A stretch of 64,000 nucleotides of DNA from positions 192,232,530 through 192,296,529 of the forward strand of contig NC_135497.1 in NCBI RefSeq assembly GCF_052857255.1, given 5' to 3'. Below are positions 50,195 through 62,900 of the stretch, in pieces. Below the pieces are notes generated by a model that was given only the letters and a program-made list of their open reading frames with translations, was not told the DNA's origin and did not search any database. Each line of letters begins with the position of its first letter. The first letter of the stretch is position 1. The stretch is from Amblyomma americanum. Its lineage: Eukaryota; Arthropoda; Arachnida; Ixodida; Ixodidae. Both the position numbers and the translations under genes were made by a program.

Positions 50195-51261
50195 ACCAGT
50201 TACCGCCTTTGTCGTGCCGTTCTTACAGTATGTTATCTTCCTCTCTTTGAATAACTTTATCTCCCTCCCGATATTTAGGTTAGCCAGCTGAGCATTACGC
50301 CTTGTTAACCTCGCTGCCATTGGTTTCTTTTCTGTATGTTAAAGGTCTGTTATAATTTGCAGTGAAATATGTGAAGCAGGAAGTACGCATTAGGACGGCA
50401 GCCAATTTTAATTCATCATGTGCATTGCAGTGAAGATACGTGTCGATGCATGTTTCTTTCACAGCGCCTTTTTTGTGTGTGTGCATGGCTGGCGGCTCAA
50501 GCTCTTATCATGCTCTGCTCCTTCCCAGGCTGTAACATATCTTGCTCACGTTTTCTCTGTGCGACCTGCCATAGTTCGCTAGCTAGTAATTTCGTCCATG
50601 CACGCGCGTTTCTGCTATGTCAGAACGTGTCGCGATGGTACGTGGGTCACTTATATATCAAGCCCTGTATAGGGCGGCAGTCATCCTGAGTGCCGCTAGG
50701 CCGCTATCGTCGCCGCTGAGCTGGCGTTCTTGAGGAAAAGGTTCGCTCAATATAGACATTTCCAATAAGCGCTCCCTGGGCGTCGCCATATTGCTCGCTG
50801 GGCTGTTGTGTGCACCTGACCTCAGCACAGTGGAAGCGGAACCGGTTTGCAACAGCCTAGGAAGGATACGGATCGGCAACTTCCTCGCCCGATGGAAAGG
50901 TCTACAGACATTTTTACTCTTTCTAACATTGCTTTGCGCACGCGCATTCAGGGCTGTGCCGTGCATGCACAGTAAGCTACACCCGCGAAATACTGCAATC
51001 CGAATGCTCCTGCCACACCAGTGATAATATGGCTGCGCCCAGAAGGTAAATTATAAAAGTGTATACAGTTTAATTCACAAGACGACGTTTGCCCGCTTTC
51101 TGCTTGACGTCACTGCATCGTGCAAGCTGAGAGAGCTGATGGGTTCCAAATGGCTCCCACTGCAGGTGACTGGACTCGCGCGAGCATTATTGTAGCATAT
51201 AACGCTGGTAGAGGACCAGGGAATTCGCTGTCAGACTGCGCAATATATAAAGCCAGTGAAG
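50195..51261. other. no gene recognised
   Basis: Unique sequence. The open frames at 50420-50689 and 50658-50966 have no recognisable domain. Confidence 0.45.
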
Positions 51262-51454
51262 TAATAATAAATAATAATAATAATAATAATAAATTGGTTT
51301 TTGGGGAAAGGAAATGGCGCAGTATCTATCTCACATATCGGCGGACACCTGAACTGCGCCGTAAGGGAAGGGAGAAAGGAGGGAGTTCGCGGTCGGGTTC
51401 CGCGTTTCGATGGAGGCGAAACGCAAAGGCGCCCGTGTGCTATGCGATGTCAGT
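51262..51454 (-). mobile_element. rearranged Ruka-like SINE with inverted body
   Basis: (AAT)n at 51262-51291 and 51292-51382 (AAATTGGTTTTTGGGGAAAG ... GGACACCTGAACTGCGCCG) are the antisense of the SINE 3' tail. From 51383 to 51454 the sequence switches to sense SINE body (CGGGTTCCGCGTTTCGATGG, GCGCCCGTGTGCTATGCGAT). On the minus strand the order is inverted 5' part, then sense tail with (TTA)n, as in a twin-primed insertion. The tRNA head is missing. Confidence 0.8.
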
Positions 51455-54292
51455 AGCCTGAGGGCTTGCTTTCAGGGCTCGGTATTTTGGCCGCAAGGAG
51501 GCAGCTTTAATATGAAGGTCATCGCCGCTTAACACTGCATAAAACTACAGTTGTGCATGCACACGCATGTGACGGCCAACTTATGGCGCGCAAATTAGTT
51601 TATATGCCGCTAATGGTCTAGGTTTCTAAAGCCTTTTGAAAGGCTATTACGTCTACCAAGTGGTTTCGTACGTCCTCTTTCGGCTGATATCAAAACTATA
51701 ACTCGGAACCAACTGGTTCAGGTGCAGCCCCATGTCAGTGTACGTTCCAGCAGATAAGAGATCCCTGCGGCAATGAAATCTCTTTCCGTCGCTGGTAACA
51801 TGAGTTAGTCTATGCATATACCTGTATATAGAGCAAACAGCGAAACCCTACTCAGACCTAATTTAGGCCTCAAACCACATAATTACTCAGACCACAATAA
51901 TTCGTGCCCATGGCTGGGAAAAAGCGAGAAGAATGTCCAGAATGTTAACAACGCTTACCCATGCTTGTAACCCAGCATACACTGGAAAGCAAGGAGTCAT
52001 GATAAGATGAATGAGCAAAGAATTACGGTGGTTTTCATAGGTAAGCGCGGTTTGAATTTGCTGTAATTCGAATTGAATTAACAGTTTTTATTCACATATG
52101 CTTTCTACATAGCCTACAGTTAGGCCCGAAAATTTTAGCTCTAGCGCTATGATGCACATCTGCGCGTCATCGCCATTCGCATTTCAGGGGAAGAACTGAA
52201 CTAACGCAAGGACACGCATTTGTGGCATCGTGATCGACTGCGCAGCGCAACCTGTTTGAGTGCAGGAAAACGTGACGTTTGAAAGCCGTGCACCCCCCTC
52301 ACACACACACTTTTTTTCATACTGTTTCGGCACACAGCATGCAGTCGCTCTTCGCCTGTCATCTGAGAAGTTTGCGCAAACCGAAACCTCACATGTTCTT
52401 CGGAGCGTATGCGCTTCGCCAGCAATGCACTCAGCACTCTGTCTTGACCCTGCACGGCACACTGCAGCCGTGTTGAGTGTTGCCTGTCAAGCTAACTCAC
52501 AATATAGCGTGGCAGACGAAGAACTATGCAATCCCCGCGAGAAGATGTCCAGCTCACGCCCACTGAAGAAGGCGAAACAGAGTCAGCGCAGGCAATACAC
52601 CGCGTGCAAAGTGCGTCCAACTAGACCGGCAAAAGATGGATCAATCGCCGATGGCCTGCCGCACTCCACTGACTGCAGATAAGGGTTCTCTGCTGCAAAA
52701 AAATATTCCCACGGCCGAAGCGCCGCGCAGACTCCTCGACGGCGTCGAGTGCGCTATTCGCAACACAAGCGCGCTGCAGCACCAGTCCCCCACTGCGAGA
52801 CACTTGCTTCGAGAGGAGGCAGAGGAGCACAGGATGCTGAAAGTGGTTTGAAAGATCGGCGTACTTAATTGCGCCAGTTTTTCACTCCCCAACGGCTTCC
52901 CTTCATCCTGTTGTGGGTGCAAGATGAAAAGCTGAGCGACGGCTGCGGCTCCATTAGGAGAGACTCGGTGCTCTAGAGTCCGGTTCCCGGCCATTCGTCT
53001 TCCGCGCCTGTCTGCCTTCTTTGGTGCTCGCTTCCTGATTGGCCGATCGCCGGACTTCCTCCACTTTCTCTTTCTTTTCAGGCCGAGTCCGGCCACTTCG
53101 GCAATCTCTTGCTGATGAAGTTTTCGGACGCTTGCGGGCAAGTGGGTGAAACCCTGAGCGCATCGGCAGCGGTGGATTAGTTCAGGTCAGGTTCAGAGGC
53201 TTGTTTCTTTTTCTTGCTACCTATGTCAGCGACAGAAGTATGCTGGACATGCGGCGGGGTGAAAAGCGCTACTTTCGGCAGCGGCAAAGTAAGTCTTAAC
53301 CGAAAACTCACCCGTTCTCAGTGAGCGAAGAGAATGTGATCCAGTCAAGCCTGAGCCATAACGGACATGTGAGCCGGTGAGCGGGTGAGAGCACGTGAAC
53401 AGATGAGGGCGAGAGGTAGATTGGGGGAAGAGGGGGCAGAACATTGGACGTTTCATCAGCTTCTCTCTCTTTATCTGTCCCTTTGTGTCGCCACCTCCCA
53501 TTCCATGGGCCAGCCTAAGCTCAGGTGCTAGCTTTGAGCTAAATTTCTACAGTGCGGCCGGTAACTTCCTTCCCGACATTTCCAAAATAAACATTGTCTT
53601 ATCTAAAATTTCCTTTTAGGTTCAAAGCTTTGATTTCTTTTTTGGACTCATACTCCGGCTTAACTTTCCATCCGAAGTTCGGAGCATGTTTCGCCGATAA
53701 ATTTGTTGTTGTTTTATTTGATTCTGTAAAAATGGCGCACACTCACGACGCGTGGGCTGTGACCTAGGATTCGTACATTTAATTCTTTGTCATTCAAATG
53801 AAATGATCACACAGTGGGTGGCTGATGGATCTGAAAACGTTTGCAATGATTTTAAAAAAGATTGGCGGGGTAAATGATTAAAACGGAAAAAAACTGATAT
53901 TCATCTGAAGTTAAAAGGAATCTCCAATTTTCAATGAGATGGCTATGAAGATACTGGTACAGCGGTTTCAGAGCGTGCCCCCTGATCGCATCAAAGAAGT
54001 AGAGAACCGAAACAAAAAGTGTGAGCCCTTATCGAGCGAGAGGAGCATCAAATAAGTTATTCTTTCAAGAGAAAACCGGCGGAAGAAAAGGATATAGCAT
54101 CTAGGAATTCAACTTCACTGCATGGCTTTTCGGATTTTTCAGATTTCGGCATGCAATTCTGCAGGGCAACGCATCACCGACACCTCGCATTGCTTTGGGC
54201 TGCATGAACTAACATTCCATGTACGCTGGCACTCCGCTTTAGCAGGAAGGAACTAATTACTCTGGGCATGCAGATGTGGTGACGTTCGAAAC
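51455..54292. other. no gene recognised
   Basis: Unique sequence with CG-rich patches at 52330-53160. Open frames such as 52260-52682 and 52641-53141 overlap on opposite strands and show no domain. Confidence 0.4.
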
Positions 54293-54332
54293 GGACCATG
54301 GCCAACAAGGCGCAGCTTGTTGGCCATGGTCC
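54293..54332. repeat. perfect 17-bp-arm hairpin
   Basis: GGACCATGGCCAACAAG at 54293-54309 and its exact complement at 54316-54332 are separated by six bases. A further GTGGGCCAACAAGTG word follows at 54337. It sits about 60-100 bp from the start of the LINE fragment. Confidence 0.9.
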
Positions 54333-54389
54333 AACAAGTGGGCCAACAAGTGTGCGGCGCCTCGGCTATTTCTTCTAGGGTGTTATGCC

Positions 54390-55440
54390 GAGCTCCCAGT
54401 CGGCAACCGTGCGAGATCAACGAGGAGGCGCGGGCCGTCATTCACGTGCACCCCGAGTACAACCAAGAACGGCGGCCGGCGCGGGCCAAGGCCCTCACCG
54501 AGCAACACGTCCGAGACCCGCACGCCTGGTACGTGGACGCAGCGGAATACAAGCGAGAAGGCTTCGCGGCAGTGGTCGTTGCGGCGGCTACGGGCACCAA
54601 GACAATGGCAGCGAGCGTGCGTTGCAAGGATGCCATAGACGCCGAGGAGGTCGCCATCGCTCTGGCGATCTCCGAGGCTGACTGTCGCACCATGCTCAGC
54701 GACTCGAGGAGCGCCATGCGCAACTTTGCCAAGGGTCGAGTGTGCGCGCCGGTGGCCGCCATCATAGGCAAGCTCCAGCTCCAAAACCGCGGCAGCACCA
54801 TTCTTATCAAGTGGTTCCTGGCGCACGCTTGAGAGTGTGCATCCTCACCCAACCACAACGAGACGGCCCATTCGGCGGCGCGAGCGCTTACCTTCCGCGC
54901 CGCCGATAGTGACCGTGTGGTGGTTCGAAACTACGGACCGAGTGACCAATTATGGCGAAGTTACGAAGTGTTACCGCCTAGCCCGACGGACAATGCCGCC
55001 TCCCCACCCGGCACTCAGTCGGGAGGAGGCCGTCATCCTAAGGCATATACAGACCGGGTCACTCCTCGCGTCGGCAGTGCTACACATGCTTCACCCAGAA
55101 CTCTATCCGAGTGGTGTGTGCAGTGTTTGTGCAGTGGGCCCGGCGGACCAATGGCACATTATGTGGGACTGTGCCAGGTTCCAGACCGAAGCTACCTCCA
55201 GGACATACCCACCAAAACTTCAAAGACAAGTCCAGTCTTCAGACAAGGACACTCAACTATGGGCCTTCCAGCAGGCCCGGGGTGGACTCGAAAAGCACAA
55301 GACTCACTACCCACCACAAACGGACCGAACCAGGGTAGTGCAGAGTACGGCATAACCGGAGTCGACGCTCAGTCAACGTCACGACGCGTTAAACCGTTGG
55401 TTGCCGGTATTTTAATAACATTATTCTTATCCTATCCTAT
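54390..55440 (+). mobile_element. 5'-truncated I/R1-like LINE: RNase H, zinc finger, 3' UTR
   Basis: Only the last third of ORF2 and the 3' UTR are present, the usual result of incomplete reverse transcription. The 3' end has short repeats (TTATCCTATCCTATCTTA) near 55425-55445. It differs in sequence from the twin-primed LINE at 31460-36482, so it is a second family. Confidence 0.8.
54400..55355 (+). pseudogene. LINE ORF2 C terminus with RNase H and CCHC finger
   Basis: The first frame (to 54832) reads HVHPEYNQERRPARAKAL and then RNase H: AWYVDAAEY (Asp), EEVAIALAI (Glu), MLSDSRSAM (Asp) and LIKWFLAHA, where the His of the WxPAH-type motif is kept. It stops at a TGA (54830) after a frame slip. 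The second frame (54837-55355) continues with VTNYGEVTKCYRLARRTM, PPPHPALSREEAVILRHIQ and the zinc finger CSVCAVGPADQWHIMWDC. Retained motifs suggest moderate age. RNase H would degrade the RNA strand during target-primed reverse transcription. Confidence 0.85.
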
Positions 55441-55633
55441 CTTAACTGTACGGCACGCCCACGGGCATCACATAACCAAGCTTGCATTGGCAGCGCGAAA
55501 CCGCGGCGAGAGTTCTGCCTACGGTTCCATAGGCTGCCGCTGGGAGGCTTTCACTGGCGCCCCTATCTGGTTTTTTTTTTCAGGCTGTAGATATTCTAGC
55601 ACCTTGTGGTAGCAATAATCGGGTGCTGCTAAA

Positions 55634-56722
55634 ATGGTCATGCAACTAAAGGTTAAATGCAAGGAGTGTGAGGCGTCGGTGAATTTGAAGGAAACGCGGT
55701 TCGAATCTGTAGAGGAGGCCGAAGACACGAATTTTATGTGCAAATGCTGCGTAGTAAGTGCACGCCTGGACAGGGCTGACGAAGCGAACACCAGCCTGCC
55801 TAGCGTTACCTATTGATGTTCTAGAAAGAGAGCTACAGGTAGAGAGGGCAGAGAAGCGCAAATTTCGAGAACAGCTTAGACAATTGTTGGGCGCAAAAAA
55901 TGGCTGATGCTACCATGCGAGGCCACAATGGCGAACATTCCAGAGCTAACCACGTCGATGGAGCCTCCACTGGCATGCACTGCGATAAGGAAGTAGGTCA
56001 GGCAGGTTCAGACAGGAACAGCTACGCACACGTGGCAGCTAGGAAGTCTGGAAGCGATGGATAGAAGGGGAACAAGATAAACCCCAAGGAATGAGGTCAT
56101 AGTCACTGATAAAAGGCGGAATAATCTGGAAGTTAGGAGGGAAGAAGAGAATACCCTAGTGTTTATCGGTGGCGACTCAAACTTGAGGAGGTGCAAAAGA
56201 GCTATAATGGAGCGTGTAAAGGGTGATAAGCTGGTAGCAGTCGGGGCATTCTCAGGTAGGACAATGGACGCAGTACTGAGGGAGACAAAAAGCGAACTTT
56301 CTGAGAATATTGCAGAGCGCAGTTTGGTAGTGGTAGCGGCGGGGCTAAATGACGTCCTGAATGGTGAAGCCGTAAAATTAGTGAAAAGGTTAGCGGAGGG
56401 ACTGGACGATTTAGGGGCGATAGCACAGCATAACCAGATCGTGGTGTGCACAGTGCCGGCGCTGCAAGGACGGAACAGAGAAGTTGCCAAGGGCGTTGTG
56501 GCTGTTAATCGAGAGATAAGGAAGTTAAGCCAGGATAAAGGCTTTGAAGTGCCAGGCATAAACAGGGAAGTGCACAGAGCAGGCTTGCGCAGAGTTTTTA
56601 CACGAGATGGCATCCATTTTAACGGAAGACTAGGAGCAGAGATCGGCTGGCGCCTGGCAGGCCGGGCAGTAGCTTTTTTAGCGTGTCCACTGCGGCTCAG
56701 GGGGCAGGTAGAAGCAAAGTAA
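55634..56722 (+). pseudogene. CR1/L2-like ORF1: zinc finger, coiled coil, SGNH esterase
   Basis: The ATG at 55634 opens a Cys-rich finger (CKECEASV ... FMCKCC) that resembles the PHD-like finger of this group. The frame stops at 55814 and resumes in another frame with a charged, coiled-coil-like stretch (VLERELQVERAEKRKF) to 55902. After an unclear spacer, the original frame (56159-56722) carries an SGNH hydrolase: GGDSN with Ser at 56177, GLND with Asn at 56348, and DGIH with His at 56615. The esterase residues appear intact. In the CR1 family this domain may bind or hydrolyse lipids; its role in retroposition is not settled. ORF2's ATG (56734) lies 11 bases after the stop. Confidence 0.85.
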
Positions 56723-56733
56723 AAATTGTAACA

Positions 56734-59700
56734 ATGGCGGAAGATCTCAACAAAGTGGCCACTAGGAGGTCTAGGAAGAAAACTATAAAAAAGAAATTTA
56801 ACACCAGTATCAGGTACACAAACAGGCAAGGCGGTAGGAAGAGAGGGAAATTGTTAGAAATAGAACAGCAGTTAAAGGACGAAGAAGTGGTTGTATATGT
56901 GTTGTACGAGATACATCTCAGGGATCTAGAAGATCCACCGTTTATTGATGGCGACATCTGGGAAGGGAGCAATAGAACAACAACGGAGAGGAAGGGAGGA
57001 GGAGTAGGTAAGCTGATACATCAAGGAAAAAATTGGCAAATAATAAAGTCAACTTGCAAAGAGCATGTCTGGGTATCAGGTACAATTGCCGGAAAAAGTA
57101 CATGGCTAGGAGTACTTTATTTAAAGACAGGGGACAAATTCAGGCAAGAAAACAAGGATCTAGTTAAGTGTCTCAATGTCGATATAAAGCAGTTTGTAGA
57201 AGGTACCGATATTATTCTGCTGCGTGACATGAATGACCACAGCGAGGACCTGGATGGATACACAGACTCTAACGGAAAGTTAATGCTAGACTTCTCTGAG
57301 CAACACAACCTAGTTATTATAAATAGAGAAACTAAGTGTGAGGGACAAATCACATGGGAATCCCGTAACAGGCAAACCACCATTGACAACTGCTTAATGT
57401 CGCAGGGGATGCATAGCAAGCTCGCAAAAATGGAAATAGACGAAGAGGAGAAGTACAGCCTCGGTAGTGATCATAAGCGTGTGACTCGACAGTTGGGAGC
57501 CCTGCTCAAAATAGAAATGCAGGTAAGTCAAAAAAGTAAGCAAAATTAAATTACGAACAAATAGCGCGAATAGCGGCCGGCATAGAGGAAGCAATAAAGA
57601 AGCGACCTTGGAAAATTGGGATTATAATCAGAACTATTCATAGTACAAAAATTAAAGGAGTAAAATGAGTAAAACCGCTGGAGAGGAAAGAGGAAGCCAC
57701 GAAGTTGGTGTAATGAGGAAATTAGGGAGGCCATCGAACAACGACGGTTGGCATCACGGAAACACAGAGAAGCTAAGAGGGCGCAGTTATCTGAAAAGAA
57801 AATAGGCCAAAAATAAGAATCTTATCGTCAAAAAAGAAACAGCAAGTGCCGTTCCTCATCCAGGCTAAAATGAAGCAACCCTCTGACCGCTGGCTGGCTG
57901 AAGTTCGCGATGCAACTAAAGGGGGGCCAAGAAAATTCTGGAACCATATAAGCTGGCTGGGTAAAGCGAATCACAGAAAGCAGGAACAGATAAACGATGC
58001 CGAAGGAAAATGTTTAGAGGGAGATGACGCTGTGAACTACATTGCGTCAGTTATAGCTGAGTAATTTAGGAAAGACGATAGGGTAATCGCCCCAGATGAG
58101 GGAGAAACACAGGACAGCGCAATATAAAACAACTTAGAACTGACCAATCTTAAATGGAAAAACACGGGAGCAAATATTCCAAAATGCACGTCCGCAGGGA
58201 AAGTCGAAGTTTCAGTCAAGCTAATTAATGAGCTTGGCCTAAGAGGCATAGAAACGCTGATAAAAGCATTCGAGGCACTCATAAGAAATAAATTAATTCC
58301 GTACAGCTGGAAACAGGGTAAAATAAATTTGATTGATAAAGGGAAAGGCGATAAGACGAACATAAAATCCTTCCGGGCGATTACGATAACATCAGTTATG
58401 TACCGGCTGGCTATGCAGGTGGTGAAATTAAAAATGCAGTCTTGGGTAGAAAGTAATAGAATACTCGGAGAACTTCAAAACGGGCTCAGAAATAGTAGGC
58501 GCAAATGATAGCCTATTCGTGCCTACCCAGTGCATAGAAATAGCTAATGCGGAAAACAGACCTCCGTATTTAGCCTTCCTAGAGATAAGCGGTGCCTACG
58601 ACGACATGAACAAGGAACTCCTGTGGAACAAAATAAAAGGTGAAGGTGTCAGTCATAAGGTAAATAATTTTCTACAGGAAATATATCGAGAAAATGAAGT
58701 TGAAATAAGATGGGAGGAATTTAGAATACAACTGTCTAGGTACAGAGAGGATTAAGGCAAGGTTGTCCTCTATCACCGCTGCTTTTCATGCTTTGTATGA
58801 TAAGTATAGAAAGAAGGCTAGAAGGAAGCAATCTAGGTTATGATATGTCGTACAGATTAGGCGGAAAGATTGTTGAGCAACGACTACCGGGTTTAATGTA
58901 TGCGGACGATATTGTACTGTTAGCAGATAGCCAGGAAGATTTGCAAACTCTGGTTAATTGCTTTGGAGACGAAGGAGACCGTCTAGGTCTCAGTTTTGGC
59001 GCAACTAAGTCAGGTGTGACGATTTTCAACGGTACAACTGATCAGGAGCTTACAATACAAGGCCATGAAATACCACGAGTGGCCGAATACAAATATCTCA
59101 AGGTATGGGTAAACGAAGGGCAGATGTAGACGGAAAAGCATGAGCAGTCTATTATGGCAAAAGGGCGAAACGATGCCGGGATAATGAAACATAGGGAATT
59201 GTTGGGGTACAACAGGTATGAAGTACCGAGAGGTATTTGGAAAGGAATAATGGTGCCGGGGCTTACTTTCGGGAATGCGGTTCTATGCTTAAGGGCTGCA
59301 GTTCAGTCGCGATTAGAAGTAAACCAGAGAACTGTCGGAAGATTAGCACTAGGTGCCCACGGGAAAACCACAAACGAGGCAGTACAAGGGGATATGGGCT
59401 GGGCATCGTTCGAAGCACGGGAAGCTCAGAGTAAAACACTGTACGAAGAAAGCCTGAGGAAATTGGACGGTAACTGGTGGGCAGCTAAGCTATTTAAATA
59501 CATTTACCGAAAGAGCGTTGACTCAAACTGGCGGAAAAGAACTAGAAAGCTAACCAGTAAGTATGCCAGACACGAGGATGGAGAACGAAAGAGCATTAAA
59601 CGATAGGTTAAAAACGCGGAAGGTAAAAATTGGATAGATTCAATGGAAAAGAAGCACAGTGTAGAACTATATCGATACTGGAAAAGGCAGATCAGGAAGG

Positions 59701-59862
59701 AAGCGTTTTATGATAACTCAAGAGGCAGTGCCCTCCTCTTTGAAGCTATGTCAGGGTGTCTCAGAACGCGCAGCTAGAAAAAGAAATTTAACGAAGAAGA
59801 TGACACATGTGCTTTGTGTGGTAAATCTGTAGAAACAATAGAACATCTCATATCTCGCAGGT
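56734..59862 (+). pseudogene. CR1/L2-like ORF2: endonuclease and reverse transcriptase
   Basis: The first open part (to 57549) is an APE endonuclease: VVVYVLYEIHLRD (Glu), WVSGTIAGKSTWLGVLY, LLRDMNDHSEDLDG (Asp/Asn), TIDNCLMS and LGSDHKRV. RT pieces follow in shifting frames: FWNHISWLG (57940), INLIDKGKGDKTNIKSFRAI (58325-58385), FLEISGAYDDM (58576), where motif A's Asp is Glu, and MYADDIVLLAD (58895), where motif C is intact. A thumb/linker region (59154-59606) and the finger CALCGKSVETIEHLI (59815) end it. Stops and frameshifts, including 57547, 58062 and 59127, rule out function. Confidence 0.87.
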
Positions 59863-59924
59863 GGAAGTTGAAGACGACGATGTGCAATGCAGAACGCAAG
59901 GGTTTGTTGCAATTTAACACGGGC

Positions 59925-59995
59925 ATGATCGGCTGCGGCGATAACATAGTGCACTCGTGCAGTGGCCAGCAAAGCTGATCTGTTCGTCTTGGAGC
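59925..59995 (+). mobile_element. SINE head fragment, fourth family
   Basis: GATCGGCTGCGGCGATAACA to GCCAGCAAAGCTGATCTGTT matches the minus-strand SINE head at 37960-38020 over about 57 bp, then diverges before the B box. Confidence 0.55.
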
Positions 59996-62900
59996 ATATC
60001 CGGCTTTCCTGAACAGTCAGCACTTAGCGCCATCTGTTGGCAGGCATTAGCAAACACCGCGTAACTCATAGGGGATATTTATTTTTTTTTTGTTTTAGAA
60101 AGCTAGCGTCCCGAGAAATTCTACGTGAACATTATGATTGTCAAGGCGGACTCTCCCTCCTTGCTGCAAAATCTGATGCATAAAATTCTTCCTGAGCTCC
60201 CAGTGTCCCACCAACTATTTCCAGCGGTCATTAAAATTAATGGGATGTACCGAACGTTCGAAATTCCCACGAAGATTTTGAGTGCTCAATACCACGCGGA
60301 GCACTGTGCCAGCCGTGCCAACTAGGAGTGTTCGTGTATATTTTCTGGGCTTGCGGCCGCTCTCTTCGGGTGGGTGCCAGATGCAGTAGAGCTAGATATA
60401 CCACCTTCCTTCCGTAGAACTTCGTTCTTTTTTTGTTTTAATTATCGGTTGTAGTCTTCGCTTGTGCAGCTGCAGAACACAATTGCAGCTGGAAAAGAAA
60501 CTTGTGATATTTTAAGGCAAACGAATATGACGGGCTGTGCTGAAACGTGCCCAGTGTTACTGGTATTTATGTCATCAAGCAAGCCGCGTATATTAGCTCT
60601 TTATGGAATAAACTATTCTTCGTTTGCCCAGGGATCCGCTCGGATACTCTGCCAGCAGCTACAGCACTGAGAGGAGGGAAGCATGGCCCGCAGAACCACG
60701 ATGATATGCGGCACGCTCAAAAGAGCGCTGAAGTGCTGCGTGCGCAACAGCTTCGCGCAGCCAAAACAATAACCTATGCGAGAAAAACTCGGCGAACGCG
60801 CGCACCCAAAGTTGATTTTGGCTCTCTTTTCTCTCCCCTCGAGCAGTTATCGCTGCCCTCCTTCATCTGCGTGCGCTCGTGCCTCCTCCCCCCGCCCTCT
60901 GCCGTTCTTCCGGGGCTCTCTCTGGCCCATTGATTTCGCGTCACAGCTTGAGGGCGATAATTAGAGCGAATTTAAATTGGACCTGCAGCCGAGCCCGCTG
61001 GCGCCCGCCGCACCCCGCGTCGCTCTAATTGTCTCGCAAATCAATTCCCATTTGCGCTCTAGCAGCTCTCGTTTCCGTTACTTCTCGCCTCCCCGTCCCT
61101 GCCTCCCGCTCTCCAGCCGCTATAGGCGCGCGCACAGGCCTCTTTTTTCTTTCTTTTTGCTTCATCACTTTCTCCCCATTTTCTGAATTTCTCGCGCCTT
61201 CCTTCATTTTTTCCCTCTCTTTTACCAACCCCCCCTCTTCCCCCAGCTTTTCTTGCGTGTGCTTAAGCACGCCCACCAAGCTCGTCCTTCCACCCTTTCT
61301 CTGCTTTCACTCACCCTTGCTGCCTCCGGGGAAGCAGCGGTGTATAGCGCATCCGATTCAAACGCAGTGCGTTAGCTCGACTTAAACGAAATTTTCCTTC
61401 GCAGCCACTTCCGACGCGCCACCGGGGCCGGCGTCGCACGAATAGCGAAGTCCGTGCTTTTCGGTACACTTTCCCGTTCTCTCTCTCTCCCTGTATCTTC
61501 CTCTCTCGCTCGCACGCTCACTCCCGCAGGCGCGGAAAACTCGATTCCATTTCGCCTTCCCTCTTTGCGTGTACACCTTCTAAACCCGTTCTAGCTTAAC
61601 TTTTTAGCAACTCTCCCCCCCCCCCCCACCCACCTTATATTCTCTTTTTTTTTGTCGCCTCCCCACGGTTCTTTCCTCGTTATGCTTGTTTTTCCACGAC
61701 GGGAATAAAGAATTCCCCGCTTAAGCCCACACGTGCGCTGCCGCCATTTTTTCTTCTTTGTGGCCCTTTCCTCTTCCTGCATGCAATTACGGCTTCTTGG
61801 CCTGGAGCAAAGAACCGCCCGGGGCCAAGTCTGACCCTTTCCTCCTCACTAACTACGCCGCTCGCTTCTCTTGTCTGAGGGAGATGGTCCGCCTCCCTTT
61901 TTTGCACTGCTTTTGATTCCCCGCTCCCTCTACCTCACCCACCCCGTTCTGCTTTGCAAACGCGGGCCACCGCATCGTTCCGACGGAGTAACAACAGAAT
62001 GGCCGGATCGCTAATGGGCTGCACCGCCTGCCGGCACGCCTCGGTGAGAGTGACACCAGAAATTGGGTTTTTCGTGAATCGGTAGTCCTGGCAAAGGCCG
62101 CCGCCTCGGGGCTGTCTCGTAGCGTCTACTTGCGATCGTCACGGTAAAGGAGACAAATGGTTAGGCTCGATGCCAGCGCATGTCATGGCTGGCATGCGCC
62201 CGTGATGATGCTTCCAGCTAAGCTTCTTGTGTATTCATCTTTCTGCTGCACTATATCCGCCAGTTCATAGCTACCTCTCGTATTTCAGTACCAGCATCGT
62301 TTTTTGTTCTTTTCGCTGTTGCACACGATATTTCGCCACCGCAGTCCAAAATTAGACACGCCAGCTTCCGCCAGGTGGCCGAGCTGCTCTTCTAAAGCTT
62401 GGTGTACTGATTAGGCACTTCCTCAAAACCTTGTGTCAGTATGAGTATATATATGTATACTTGCCCCGCAAGGAATTACGCTGCAGGCATCAGCACAACT
62501 CTCCATGAAGCTACGACACTGTTGTTATTTTTTTTTTCAGTGAGCAGGCTTTAGTCGATGAGCTTAATAATCCGCAGCTGCTGCGGCTTTCCTAATAAAC
62601 TTCGCAAACTTACGCGATCGCCTCAATTTCCGTCACACATTTCCAGGCGGGAAGCATTTAGAGCCTTGGTCCAAATTCTTCAGGCCAGATAGTTTGCTTT
62701 CCGGCCGTGTAGGACGTATTTCGCGCTCGTGTTAATGTTGCACTTAAGCTAAAGACAGCCGCAAGTGTGAGCTGCATGCCTTACTGCAAATGAGCGCATA
62801 AGAGATACCTAGCATGAACTCAGCTCTGTGGCATAACGTCTCGCTTCGTTCATGCATTATGATTCGCTGTTATCTGAACAGCCTCCTATGCTTCATTTTC

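Larger units (their letters stand above)
55480..59862 (+). mobile_element. CR1/L2-like LINE, nearly complete, 3'-truncated
   Basis: 5' UTR (from about 55480), ORF1 with a Cys-rich finger and an SGNH esterase, and ORF2 with APE endonuclease and RT, in the layout of the CR1/L2 group. Many frameshifts and stops occur. The homology ends in the C-terminal zinc finger near 59862, so the 3' UTR is missing; SINE-like DNA follows at about 59929. Losing the 3' end is unusual for LINEs and implies later deletion or a recombination break. Confidence 0.85.
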
